DNA of 64,000 nucleotides, taken from the NCBI RefSeq assembly GCF_963677715.1, contig NZ_OY782495.1, positions 310,001-374,000 on the forward strand, written 5' to 3'. Positions 35,953 to 43,558 of this stretch are shown here, in pieces. Position 1 is the first letter of the stretch; every line of letters starts with the position of its first letter. The notes beneath the pieces were generated by a model that saw nothing but the letters and a program-made list of their open reading frames with translations, was not told the origin of the DNA and searched no databases. A program made the position numbers and the translations under genes. The DNA is from an uncultured Bacteroides sp. (GTDB lineage: Bacteria > Bacteroidota > Bacteroidia > Bacteroidales > Bacteroidaceae).

Positions 35953-38664
35953 TTAGAAATTAACTTTAAGTCTCATAGACATGGTACGTCCAAAACCATA
36001 GAATACGCGGTATGCACTTTCCCAATCGTGACCGTCACCATCATAAGCGCTAGATATATATTCCTGGTCAAATAAATTATCTACATTACCTGATAACACA
36101 GCCGGAAGAGTACCAATTTTGAATGAATAGCTGGCATTAAAGTCAAATGTATTGGCCGAGGGGATACGCCATGGAGTAACAAATGTTTTAGTACCACCAA
36201 GTGAGAGGTCAGTGCTAGCCATTGCCCAATCAGCATAATTACGAGCAAAAAGATTCCAATCAATTCCGAAATGAAGATCTCTACTCAATTTCACCTTTGC
36301 ACCTAGTGCTGCTGTAGTTTGAGCGGCACCACCTACTTTTACACCATCTAAAAGAAGTACCATCTTAGCATGATCCGGAGCACCAATTCCAGATGCTACA
36401 GTTTTATCAACGGTAAGAGGTTGACCACCCGAATTGTAAAAATAACCTGTTGGATCATTTGTCCAACGCCAGTTACCCATAGAGAACATACCAGTAATAT
36501 CTAACCATCCAAGAGGTTTGGCCGTAAAGTCGAGTTCAACACCTTCATGGGTAGCATCAACTCCCGTCATATTAATCATTGCGCGATCTGTATTACCATC
36601 AGCATCAGTATAATCCATAGAGCGAGCCATTGACTTATCGTTCCATGCTGTATGATAAACGTTTAAATTAGCATTTAAAAACCTAGAATGATAACCGTAG
36701 CCCAGTTCTACACTAAATATTTTTTCGTTAACAGCATTCTTATTCACAACATTACTTACAGTTGATGAAAGGAATGCGCCTCCTGAAAAGAATGGAGCAC
36801 GACTAATGTAGCCAATATTAGCAAACACATTATGATTCTCATTCAAATTGTAATTAGCACCGCCTTTTACCGTGAATCCAATAGAATTCACTTTAGCAGA
36901 TTTGGCATGTTGTTTGTCATAATAGAAACGATCGTAACGCCATTGACTTGTATTATTAACAGAACCTGCTACGAATGCGCTCAATTTATCTACATTATAT
37001 TCGGCCTGTGCAAACACACCTTCTTGAACAACATAACCATCATAATCTCTATAAACGACATCGCCTACACCCAATTTCTTTGTTGCAAAATCAGGAGAAG
37101 CAGCAGCCGAATTATTTGCAGGATCTACCGTAGCACGATAGCGGTCAATATAATATGCGCCATCATAAAGGTCATTAATTTCATTGGTATGAGTGCCAAT
37201 ATAATAACGCCCATCAAAGCCCGCATAAAAATTAATCTTATCATTTAGTTCTTTGGTATATGTAGAGAGCAGTCCAAACCATTTGTGCTTATTCTTGGAT
37301 ACAGACATAACCATTTGAGAACCATTCAAACTGTTTTCGTTCATTTCTTGTATCTGATCATAGGCAAAAGTTCCGTCTGGATTGCGGTAAGTAGTATTAA
37401 GAACCCCATTAGAAGATCCATACCATGCACTAGAGTAAGAACTAGTGACTCCCTGGCCGCTGTATCCCCAACCATCACCGATTGACAAGTAGAGTGCAGT
37501 ACTCAATGACGAGGTATTATCTATTTGCCACATGTGGTTCAACGAAATTTGGGGCTTGTGATATTTGTTTTTAGCAGAGGTTTTACGCTCTCCATTCTTT
37601 CCAAATCCATAAGTAGGATTATATTTATATTCGTCGCCCGGCTCCATATAATTTTTAACCTCTTGCCAACCTTTTATGGAAAGACCGTCATAAGCACTAC
37701 GTTGGTTATGTATTTGAGGAGCTCCAAAAGCGGTTAAAGAAATCTGATGATTATCATTAATACGCTTAGATATATTTAAGAAGTAATTGTATCCAACAAA
37801 GTCAGTACCCTGAATGTATCCGTCACCCCACGTTTTACCGCCCATTACAGTCATAGCCCAACCTGTCTTTGTCAGTCCGGTAGATACAGAGAAAAGAACC
37901 TTATTGTATCCATCATTACCCATACCATAAGAAACCATACCGCCTTTTTTAGTATCAATTCCATCTGTAATGATATTGATAGAACCTCCTACAGAAGGAG
38001 CCGAAACTTTAGAAGCACCCAAGCCACGTTGTGTTTGCATACTACGGGTAACATCAGACAATCCTGCCCAGTTACTCCAATACACACCTCCCCATTCCAT
38101 GTCATTCATAGGAACTCCATTAATCATAATGGCAATATTAGGAGATTCAAAGCCACGCATGCTAATATCTGAATCACCATATCCACCACCTTGTTTAGTT
38201 GCATATACCCCCGGAGTAGATTTTAAAATTTCCGGGAATTCCTGCGTTCCAAGTTTCTCTGAAATATATACAGGATCTATAGTAGAAAGAGCTACCGGAG
38301 TTTTACGTGCCACTGCTATAGAAGACGTAATCGTTACATCCGCCAATGCCACTGCATCTATCTCTAAGCTAATAGTGCCAAGATTTACCTGTCCACTCTT
38401 GGTCACTTTCTTTTTAAGCTCCTTGTATCCTAAATATTTAATGGACAAGGTTGCATTGGGAGACGCATTTAGGGTAAATTTACCATCAACATCGGTAACA
38501 GTGCCCTGAGTAGTGCCAACGACTATAACAGCAGCACCGATTAATGGGTCACTACTTTCTGCGTCCACAACTTGACCTTTCACTGTTGTCTGGGCAAAAG
38601 CCGTAGCAGCAGAGCATACCGACAGCAACGCAACCAGCAGGAAATGAATTAGATGTCTTCTCAT
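35953..38664 (-). CDS. TonB-dependent outer-membrane receptor
   Basis: A 903-residue receptor: signal peptide (to about residue 25, AFAQ), a carboxypeptidase-regulatory-like domain (about 27-110), a plug (about 125-235, with ISMRGFESPNIAIMINGVPMNDMEW split over the plug core) and a 22-strand barrel ending in the typical aromatic MSMRLKVNF. It imports an unknown substrate using TonB energy. There is no SusD neighbour, only the repeat lipoprotein, so it is not a standard glycan SusC. Confidence 0.9.
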   Translation of the reverse strand: MRRHLIHFLLVALLSVCSAATAFAQTTVKGQVVDAESSDPLIGAAVIVVGTTQGTVTDVDGKFTLNASPNATLSIKYLGYKELKKKVTKSGQVNLGTISLEIDAVALADVTITSSIAVARKTPVALSTIDPVYISEKLGTQEFPEILKSTPGVYATKQGGGYGDSDISMRGFESPNIAIMINGVPMNDMEWGGVYWSNWAGLSDVTRSMQTQRGLGASKVSAPSVGGSINIITDGIDTKKGGMVSYGMGNDGYNKVLFSVSTGLTKTGWAMTVMGGKTWGDGYIQGTDFVGYNYFLNISKRINDNHQISLTAFGAPQIHNQRSAYDGLSIKGWQEVKNYMEPGDEYKYNPTYGFGKNGERKTSAKNKYHKPQISLNHMWQIDNTSSLSTALYLSIGDGWGYSGQGVTSSYSSAWYGSSNGVLNTTYRNPDGTFAYDQIQEMNENSLNGSQMVMSVSKNKHKWFGLLSTYTKELNDKINFYAGFDGRYYIGTHTNEINDLYDGAYYIDRYRATVDPANNSAAASPDFATKKLGVGDVVYRDYDGYVVQEGVFAQAEYNVDKLSAFVAGSVNNTSQWRYDRFYYDKQHAKSAKVNSIGFTVKGGANYNLNENHNVFANIGYISRAPFFSGGAFLSSTVSNVVNKNAVNEKIFSVELGYGYHSRFLNANLNVYHTAWNDKSMARSMDYTDADGNTDRAMINMTGVDATHEGVELDFTAKPLGWLDITGMFSMGNWRWTNDPTGYFYNSGGQPLTVDKTVASGIGAPDHAKMVLLLDGVKVGGAAQTTAALGAKVKLSRDLHFGIDWNLFARNYADWAMASTDLSLGGTKTFVTPWRIPSANTFDFNASYSFKIGTLPAVLSGNVDNLFDQEYISSAYDGDGHDWESAYRVFYGFGRTMSMRLKVNF

Positions 38665-38728
38665 AATTCTTCTTGTTAAGTAATTAATTTTGTTAATTAA
38701 AAATTAGAATCTCTCTTTAGTTAATACA

Positions 38729-38736
38729 CAAAGGTA
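38729..38736 (-). promoter_or_regulatory. -7 box of the TonB receptor-lipoprotein operon
   Basis: TACCTTTG on the minus strand fits TAnnTTTG and gives a leader of about 60 bases to the receptor ATG. Confidence 0.55.
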
Positions 38737-38885
38737 ATTAATATACTTTATATATACATTACATTTATGTGTCATTTTTTAAGGTTTCATATCAGTAAGC
38801 AACAAAAAAAATAAAAAATTAACGGATTGAGTAAAATGGATTCAATATAATATTGCATTTCCATCAATGCAAATTAAGTACGTAA

Positions 38886-38975
38886 CTATCCATATACCAG
38901 CCACCTACGCCTCATATATTTAAAGTCATAATTTCTCAGACGTTTCATTTTATTCTCCAAGCAATTAAATATCAT
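38886..38975 (-). pseudogene. Remnant homologous to the C-terminal tail of ettA
   Basis: A 29-codon open frame whose middle, ENKMKRL, is encoded by 20 bases identical to the corresponding codons near the end of the intact ettA (41085-41104), in the same strand and frame. After the identity the two tails still align: RNYDFKYMRRRWL here against GNEEPKRVRYRKL, with N, K, R, R and L in register and about 55 percent base identity. The DNA upstream shows no further ettA sequence. It may be a displaced gene end left by an insertion, or an unrelated small ORF that happens to share the motif. Confidence 0.5.
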
Positions 38976-39272
38976 TCTAAAGAATAAAAATATTTTTAGC
39001 TACCTCCAAAAATTAGTATATAGATACAAATACGATTAAGTACCATACAGCCAAAAATTGCTACTTCTCTAAGCAATCAAACAAACTCTAGTGCTAAGTT
39101 TTGAGTAGAACAAAAAGTAATTGTTATCGGCATATACAGTAATATGCTAATAATCAACAATTTATATTTTAATAATGTTATCGTTTTTATAATGCTATGA
39201 ATATTCTTTTGTTTAATTTTGAAGAATTGGAATTATAAAAAAAATGGTGAGAGATAAATATAAATATCGACG

Positions 39273-39304
39273 TTTGCATTTATAAAAGCGGATTTGTAAA
39301 TTTC
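39273..39304 (+). promoter_or_regulatory. Promoter of the unrecognised secreted protein gene
   Basis: TTTG-N20-TAAATTTC matches the Bacteroides -33/-7 pattern with one mismatch in the -7 box and ends 27 bases before the ATG. Confidence 0.5.
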
Positions 39305-39330
39305 ATTATTAATTTTAATATTAAACACTT

Positions 39331-40929
39331 ATGAAAGCTCAAAAAAATCTCAAAAAAATAAGATTGTATATTTCGTGCATATTGATTTGCAATGTCTTAG
39401 CATATTGCCAAGATGAACAAATTACTGAAAGCCCGAAGAATGTTTCAGTCACTACACGTGCAATACCTACACTTTCATTTGATTGGGAAAATGCTGAATG
39501 GTTGCCAACACCTCCTAGTCAGTCCCCAATTCCCTCCCCGTGGGTCGGAAAAGAAAGCATTGCTTCTGTATATGGAAATGATATTATTAGCGATCGGAAA
39601 GCATCCGATGGATGGGAATTGATGTACAGCTTGTTTGATTCTACTGCTCCCGGACAACTTATAGATCCCTATTTTATATTGTACAATAAATATAGAGGAA
39701 TAATGCGCATTTTTTTCTATATAACGACAGAACTTGTTATTCCTTCCTCCTACTTGCAAGATGGCATCTCTATAGTCTCAGACCAACAGACGTCAATGTT
39801 TAATTTTCTTGGACAAGATATTATTGATGCAACGGCTAATAAAAGCCAATATTACCAAATGCAACCGGCACCTATTGATGGCTCTTTACCTCTAGAAATT
39901 AATCGATGGCACATGATGCAATATGAAATAGCATATGACCCTAATATATCCAAAATACCCTATCAAAATATCCAACTCTGTTGGGGAATGAATTATTTTA
40001 GTGTTGATAGCCTAAATTTAGGAGGAAAGTACATTGAAAAAATAAATGGTGTAGTTGGTTCTTCATCCGAAAAAAATATTTTCAGCTCCTTAACAAGAAT
40101 GGGCAAAGTCCTTGGGAGTGGGGTATTTGCAGGTATTGGAAAAGATTTTATCACAAGAAACATGATAAATGAAAAAACAGGTGAAAATAACATAGGACTA
40201 CCTAAAAACACATTTAAATCTATATATTCGGGCGTTAATAGCGCAATATCGACTGCACTCGGCCATTTGCCAGATACAGATATTAAATTATTGAGTACAT
40301 CCATAGGAGGCAGTAGCGTCACAACAACAATGAGTTATACTATAAATTCAGAAATCAATTTAGTGGGAAGCGGAAAAGATGCAGGGACATTCCCTGCAAA
40401 TCCAGTAACATTTTGGGTCCCTGGAACTAACATTGCGTCTAATGCAGTTGGATATATTCCTTTATATAACGAAAAATTAGGCGTTTTCAATTTCTCAGCC
40501 GACACACAACGGCCTATTATTGACTTTAAAGTAACCAAAGAAACAAGCGAGCAACGACCTGAATGGGACGAACATACCGGAGTTAAAAACATAAATAAGT
40601 ATAGCCTAAAATATCCGTCAAGAATAGACTATTCTAAATTTCTTATTATAAATCCGGAAGTTCTAAAAATAGCAAAAGTCAAAATAGAACGACAAGATTT
40701 GATTACTGTGGAAAGAGTCTGTATAAATAACGAATTCAGCTCTAATATAACTATTAACCCCGATGAAGTAAAATGGGAAACAGGCGGCGACTTTTATAGT
40801 CCTAGTCCCAAAGAAAAGCGGATAAAATATGGCGATCGTTTCACCATAAGAGTTACACCATTTAATGGGGCGCCATCGTCTATAATCATGAAAACTCTTT
40901 TATTAGAGGATCATTGGCAAGGATTATAA
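39331..40929 (+). CDS. Unrecognised secreted protein
   Basis: A 532-residue protein I do not recognise. The N-terminus (MKAQKNLKK then a hydrophobic stretch to about residue 26) looks like a signal peptide; LAYC-QDEQ resembles a lipobox poorly, so it may be a lipoprotein or simply exported. The rest is soluble, aromatic-rich and probably beta-rich, with short proline-rich runs near 57-70 (LPTPPSQSPIPSPW) and Ser/Thr-rich stretches near 330. No catalytic motif is evident. It has its own promoter and a shared hairpin behind it, and it is flanked by two copies of ettA 3'-end sequence, which suggests recent arrival. Confidence 0.75.
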   Translation: MKAQKNLKKIRLYISCILICNVLAYCQDEQITESPKNVSVTTRAIPTLSFDWENAEWLPTPPSQSPIPSPWVGKESIASVYGNDIISDRKASDGWELMYSLFDSTAPGQLIDPYFILYNKYRGIMRIFFYITTELVIPSSYLQDGISIVSDQQTSMFNFLGQDIIDATANKSQYYQMQPAPIDGSLPLEINRWHMMQYEIAYDPNISKIPYQNIQLCWGMNYFSVDSLNLGGKYIEKINGVVGSSSEKNIFSSLTRMGKVLGSGVFAGIGKDFITRNMINEKTGENNIGLPKNTFKSIYSGVNSAISTALGHLPDTDIKLLSTSIGGSSVTTTMSYTINSEINLVGSGKDAGTFPANPVTFWVPGTNIASNAVGYIPLYNEKLGVFNFSADTQRPIIDFKVTKETSEQRPEWDEHTGVKNINKYSLKYPSRIDYSKFLIINPEVLKIAKVKIERQDLITVERVCINNEFSSNITINPDEVKWETGGDFYSPSPKEKRIKYGDRFTIRVTPFNGAPSSIIMKTLLLEDHWQGL

Positions 40930-40985
40930 TTTTCTATCACAAACATGCCGTTGTTCTTTATTGAAAGATTAAGATAAATACTTTC

Positions 40986-41029
40986 TATGAATCCCTTATT
41001 GAAATTATAGTTCCGATAAAGGATTCATA
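40986..41029. terminator. Bidirectional terminator between the unknown gene and ettA
   Basis: TATGAATCCCTTAT and ATAAAGGATTCATA pair over 14 bases with one mismatch around a 16-base loop, between two convergent stop codons. T-runs are weak on both sides. Confidence 0.55.
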
Positions 41030-41038
41030 AAGGTAATT

Positions 41039-42721
41039 CTACATCAGCTTCCTATATCGCACACGTTTGGGCTCTTCATTGCCAAGACGTTTCATTTTAT
41101 TCTCTTCGTACTCCGAATAAGAGCCTTCAAAGTAGAATACGTTAGAATCGCCCTCAAAAGCAAGGATATGGGTACAAATGCGATCGAGGAACCAACGATC
41201 ATGTGAAATAACAACGGCACAGCCGGCAAAGTCTTCCAATCCTTCTTCAAGTGCACGCAAGGTATTCACATCAATATCATTGGTTGGCTCATCAAGCAGC
41301 AGCACATTTCCCTCTTCTTTGAGTGCCATGGCCAGATGTAAGCGGTTCCGCTCACCTCCTGAAAGAACGCCGCAGAGTTTCTCTTGGTCACCTCCAGCAA
41401 AATTGAAACGCGAAAGGTATGCACGGGCATTAATGTCGCGACCTCCCAAACGCATAAGTTCATTGCCTCCTGATATAACCTGATAGACACTTTTGCCGGG
41501 GTCAATATCTTTATGTTGCTGATCTACATAAGCCACCTTCACCGTATCTCCTACTTCAAACTCTCCTTTATCCACCTGTTCCATATCCATTATCAAGCGA
41601 AAAAGTGTGGTTTTACCTGCACCGTTAGGCCCTATAACGCCTACGATACCATTTGGAGGGAGCATAAAGTTAAGGTCATCAAACAATAACTTCTCGCCGT
41701 ACGCTTTGGCTACTCCTTTGGCTTCGATCACTTTATTGCCCAAACGAGGTCCGTTGGGGATGAATATTTCAAGTTTATCTTCTTTTTCTTTTTGATCTTC
41801 ATTCAGCAGTCTGTCATAGGAATTCAGACGGGCTTTACCTTTTGCTTGGCGGGCTTTGGGGGCCATACGTACCCATTCGAGCTCACGCTCAAGGGTTTTG
41901 TGCCGTTTACTAACGGTCTTTTCTTCCATTTCCATTCGCTTGGTTTTCTGTTCCAACCAAGAAGAGTAGTTGCCTTTCCACGGAATACCTTCTCCACGGT
42001 CGAGCTCCAATATCCATCCGGCTACGTGGTCGAGGAAGTAGCGGTCGTGCGTCACGGCAATAACTGTTCCTTCGTATTGCTGAAGGTGTTGTTCCAACCA
42101 GTCGATAGATTCTGCATCGAGGTGATTGGTAGGCTCATCAAGCAACAAAATGTCCGGCTTCTGCAACAATAGTCGGCACAATGCGACACGACGGCGTTCT
42201 CCTCCGGACAGATTAACTACCGGCTGATCTTCGGGCGGACAACGAAGTGCATCCATTGCACGCTCTAGCTTACTATCCAGATTCCACGCATCAGTAGCGT
42301 CTATAATATCTTGTAACTCTGCCTGGCGGGCAAAGAGCTTGTCCATCTTGTCGGCATCTTCATAATATTCAGGCTCACCAAACTTGAGATTGATGGCTTC
42401 ATATTCCGCCAATGCATTAACAATAGGTTGCACCCCTTCCATCACCACTTCTTTCACCGTCTTGTCATTGTCTAAATGCGGTTCCTGAGCCAAATATCCC
42501 ACAGAATAGCCCGGCGAGAAAACGACTTCTCCCTGATAAGACTTCTCCAAACCGGCAATGATCTTCAGCACCGTAGATTTGCCCGAGCCATTGAGACCGA
42601 TAATACCAATCTTAGCTCCATAAAAGAATGACAGGTAGATGTCTTTTAATACATTTTTGTTTGGTTGAAAAGCTTTGCTCACGCCAACCATCGAGAAAAT
42701 TATTTTTTTATCGTCAGCCAT
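41039..42721 (-). CDS. ettA: Energy-dependent translational throttle protein EttA (ABC-F)
   Basis: A 560-residue ABC-F ATPase with two nucleotide-binding domains: Walker A GLNGSGKST (42-50) and GPNGAGKTT, signature motifs LSGGERRRVAL and LSGGERNRLHL, and two LLLDEPTN Walker B motifs. The linker between domains, with WLEQKTKRMEMEEKT, is the P-site tRNA-interaction motif. EttA binds the ribosomal E site and links translation to ATP/ADP ratio. The short basic tail after ENKMKRL is the part that is duplicated about 2.1 kb away. Confidence 0.96.
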   Translation of the reverse strand: MADDKKIIFSMVGVSKAFQPNKNVLKDIYLSFFYGAKIGIIGLNGSGKSTVLKIIAGLEKSYQGEVVFSPGYSVGYLAQEPHLDNDKTVKEVVMEGVQPIVNALAEYEAINLKFGEPEYYEDADKMDKLFARQAELQDIIDATDAWNLDSKLERAMDALRCPPEDQPVVNLSGGERRRVALCRLLLQKPDILLLDEPTNHLDAESIDWLEQHLQQYEGTVIAVTHDRYFLDHVAGWILELDRGEGIPWKGNYSSWLEQKTKRMEMEEKTVSKRHKTLERELEWVRMAPKARQAKGKARLNSYDRLLNEDQKEKEDKLEIFIPNGPRLGNKVIEAKGVAKAYGEKLLFDDLNFMLPPNGIVGVIGPNGAGKTTLFRLIMDMEQVDKGEFEVGDTVKVAYVDQQHKDIDPGKSVYQVISGGNELMRLGGRDINARAYLSRFNFAGGDQEKLCGVLSGGERNRLHLAMALKEEGNVLLLDEPTNDIDVNTLRALEEGLEDFAGCAVVISHDRWFLDRICTHILAFEGDSNVFYFEGSYSEYEENKMKRLGNEEPKRVRYRKLM

Positions 42722-42804
42722 ATATAATAATTAAATAGATAAATGGTAAAAAACAGAAAAGAGAGTACTTTTTTTAAGGCATTTCCTGCTAGCTCTTCCT
42801 GCGA

Positions 42805-42812
42805 CAAAGATA
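42805..42812 (-). promoter_or_regulatory. -7 box of ettA
   Basis: TATCTTTG on the minus strand fits TAnnTTTG, giving a leader of about 80 bases. It is divergent from the tRNA-Lys promoter. Confidence 0.5.
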
Positions 42813-42830
42813 AGAAAAAGACTGGAATAA

Positions 42831-42862
42831 TTTGGCTGTTTCGATAATTGGTTTTACCTTTG
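42831..42862 (+). promoter_or_regulatory. Promoter of tRNA-Lys
   Basis: TTTG-N20-TACCTTTG is a perfect match to the Bacteroides housekeeping promoter (TTTG, 19-21 bases, TAnnTTTG), ending 21 bases before the tRNA. Confidence 0.88.
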
Positions 42863-42883
42863 CATCCGCTTAACAGCAGGATT

Positions 42884-42956
42884 GATTCGCTAGCTCAGCT
42901 GGTAGAGCACAACACTTTTAATGTTGGGGTCTTGGGTTCGAACCCCAAGCGGATCA
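42884..42956 (+). tRNA. tRNA-Lys (UUU)
   Basis: A full cloverleaf can be drawn. The acceptor arms GATTCGC/GCGGATC pair over seven bases, the D arm reads GCTCAGCTGGTAGAGC, the anticodon stem CAACA/TGTTG encloses the loop CTTTTAA with anticodon TTT (42917-42919), and the T arm is TTGGGTTCGAACCCCAA. The discriminator is A; CCA is not encoded (CAC follows). It has its own promoter and terminator. Confidence 0.97.
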
Positions 42957-42960
42957 CAAA

Positions 42961-43001
42961 AGCGGGGATTTTATCAAGGTTTGATAGAATCCCCGCTTTT
43001 T
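42961..43001 (+). terminator. Intrinsic terminator of tRNA-Lys
   Basis: AGCGGGGATT and AATCCCCGCT form a perfect 10-bp stem, extended by TTATCA/TGATA pairing, followed by TTTTT. A group IIC intron sequence begins two bases after the T-run. Confidence 0.95.
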
Positions 43002-43002
43002 G

Positions 43003-43212
43003 GTGTGCCGTGCATGGTTAAGAACTAGGTGGTACAAGTCCACTATGGGGGTATGTAGCAACCATTGGCTCAAGGCAAGGGTGTCTACCGCGAGGCTAAT
43101 CTGAAAAAAGCCGACGGTAAAGTTCTGGTCTGAGGAACACGAACATCACATAAGGCTCAAGCCGTAGGATGAGTTTGCCATACAGAACGAAGTCCTAAAG
43201 CTACACGAATGC
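43003..43212 (+). ncRNA. 5' fragment of a group IIC intron (domain I)
   Basis: The sequence begins GTGTGCC, the class C intron 5' end, and follows the domain I pattern of the Oceanobacillus iheyensis intron with the blocks CAAGGGTGTC, AATCTGAA, GACGGTAAA, GGTCTGAGGAACACGAAC, ATAAGGCT, GGATGAGTTTGCC and GAACGAAGTCC in order. Class C introns typically insert directly behind intrinsic terminators, as here. After about 43212 the homology ends at a truncated XRE gene on the other strand. Domains II-VI, the reverse transcriptase and a domain V hairpin are not found, so this is a dead remnant. Confidence 0.82.
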
Positions 43213-43326
43213 CCCCGTCTTTAGGATAGAAAGATTAGATAATGTCAAATCAGCTCTTCCAGAAAGTTCATTCAGTGAAATTTTACGCTTTGCCATCATC
43301 ACGACTAAGTTTACAATAATTGGCAT
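43201..43326 (-). pseudogene. 3'-truncated XRE-family (YozG-like) regulator
   Basis: From ATG the frame gives MPIIVNLVVMMAKRKISLNE (N-terminal 20) then LSGRADLTLSNLSILKTG, the helix-turn-helix of the short XRE regulators of about 68 residues. Homology stops at KTG (about residue 38), exactly where the group II intron sequence on the other strand begins, and a stop follows three residues later. The missing C-terminal half shows that recombination cut the gene. It starts 3 bases after the DUF2975 stop, the usual operon arrangement of this pair. Confidence 0.75.
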
Positions 43327-43329
43327 AGC

Positions 43330-43554
43330 TCAAACTGTTAAGTCCTTTTGCGATTTCATTTCTATGGCATTTTGCAAGAGTTTCTCAAATATTGCCGCAG
43401 CAGTTGCAACTACGATAGAAACAAAAGTAGTCACCATACAAATGGCAAGAAAACCCGCAGAGTCGTCCTCTTTATTATGGAATATTCTTATGTATAGTCC
43501 TGCCGTCACTATTAAAATACTTAGTACGATAGCACAATACTTATCAACGAACAA
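43330..43554 (-). pseudogene. 5'-truncated DUF2975 family membrane protein
   Basis: A 74-codon frame with two membrane segments that ends IFEKLLQNAIEMKSQKDLTV, the typical C-terminus of DUF2975 proteins (usually about 150 residues and next to an XRE regulator). The frame has no ATG, only TTG, and is preceded immediately by TAG at the boundary with the glycosidase operon. The first half of the gene is therefore missing. Confidence 0.7.
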
Positions 43555-43558
43555 CTAT

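Larger units (their letters stand above)
38665..39330. other. Gap between the TonB receptor and the unrecognised secreted protein
   Basis: This 666-base, very AT-rich divergent region holds the receptor promoter, a short remnant of ettA-like coding sequence and a promoter for the plus-strand gene, each listed separately. No further gene is visible. Confidence 0.65.

Noticed and set aside
37970-38509. 179-codon plus-strand ORF opposite the TonB plug domain
   Set aside because: Proline/serine/threonine-rich antisense frame of a conserved receptor region; no independent support.
35953-38664. Assignment of the TonB receptor as SusC
   Set aside because: There is no SusD-like partner; the neighbouring lipoprotein lacks SusD features and consists of unrelated repeats.
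43330-43554. Treating the 74-codon DUF2975 frame as a complete gene
   Set aside because: It has no ATG, starts at a junction preceded by a stop, and corresponds only to the C-terminal half of the family.
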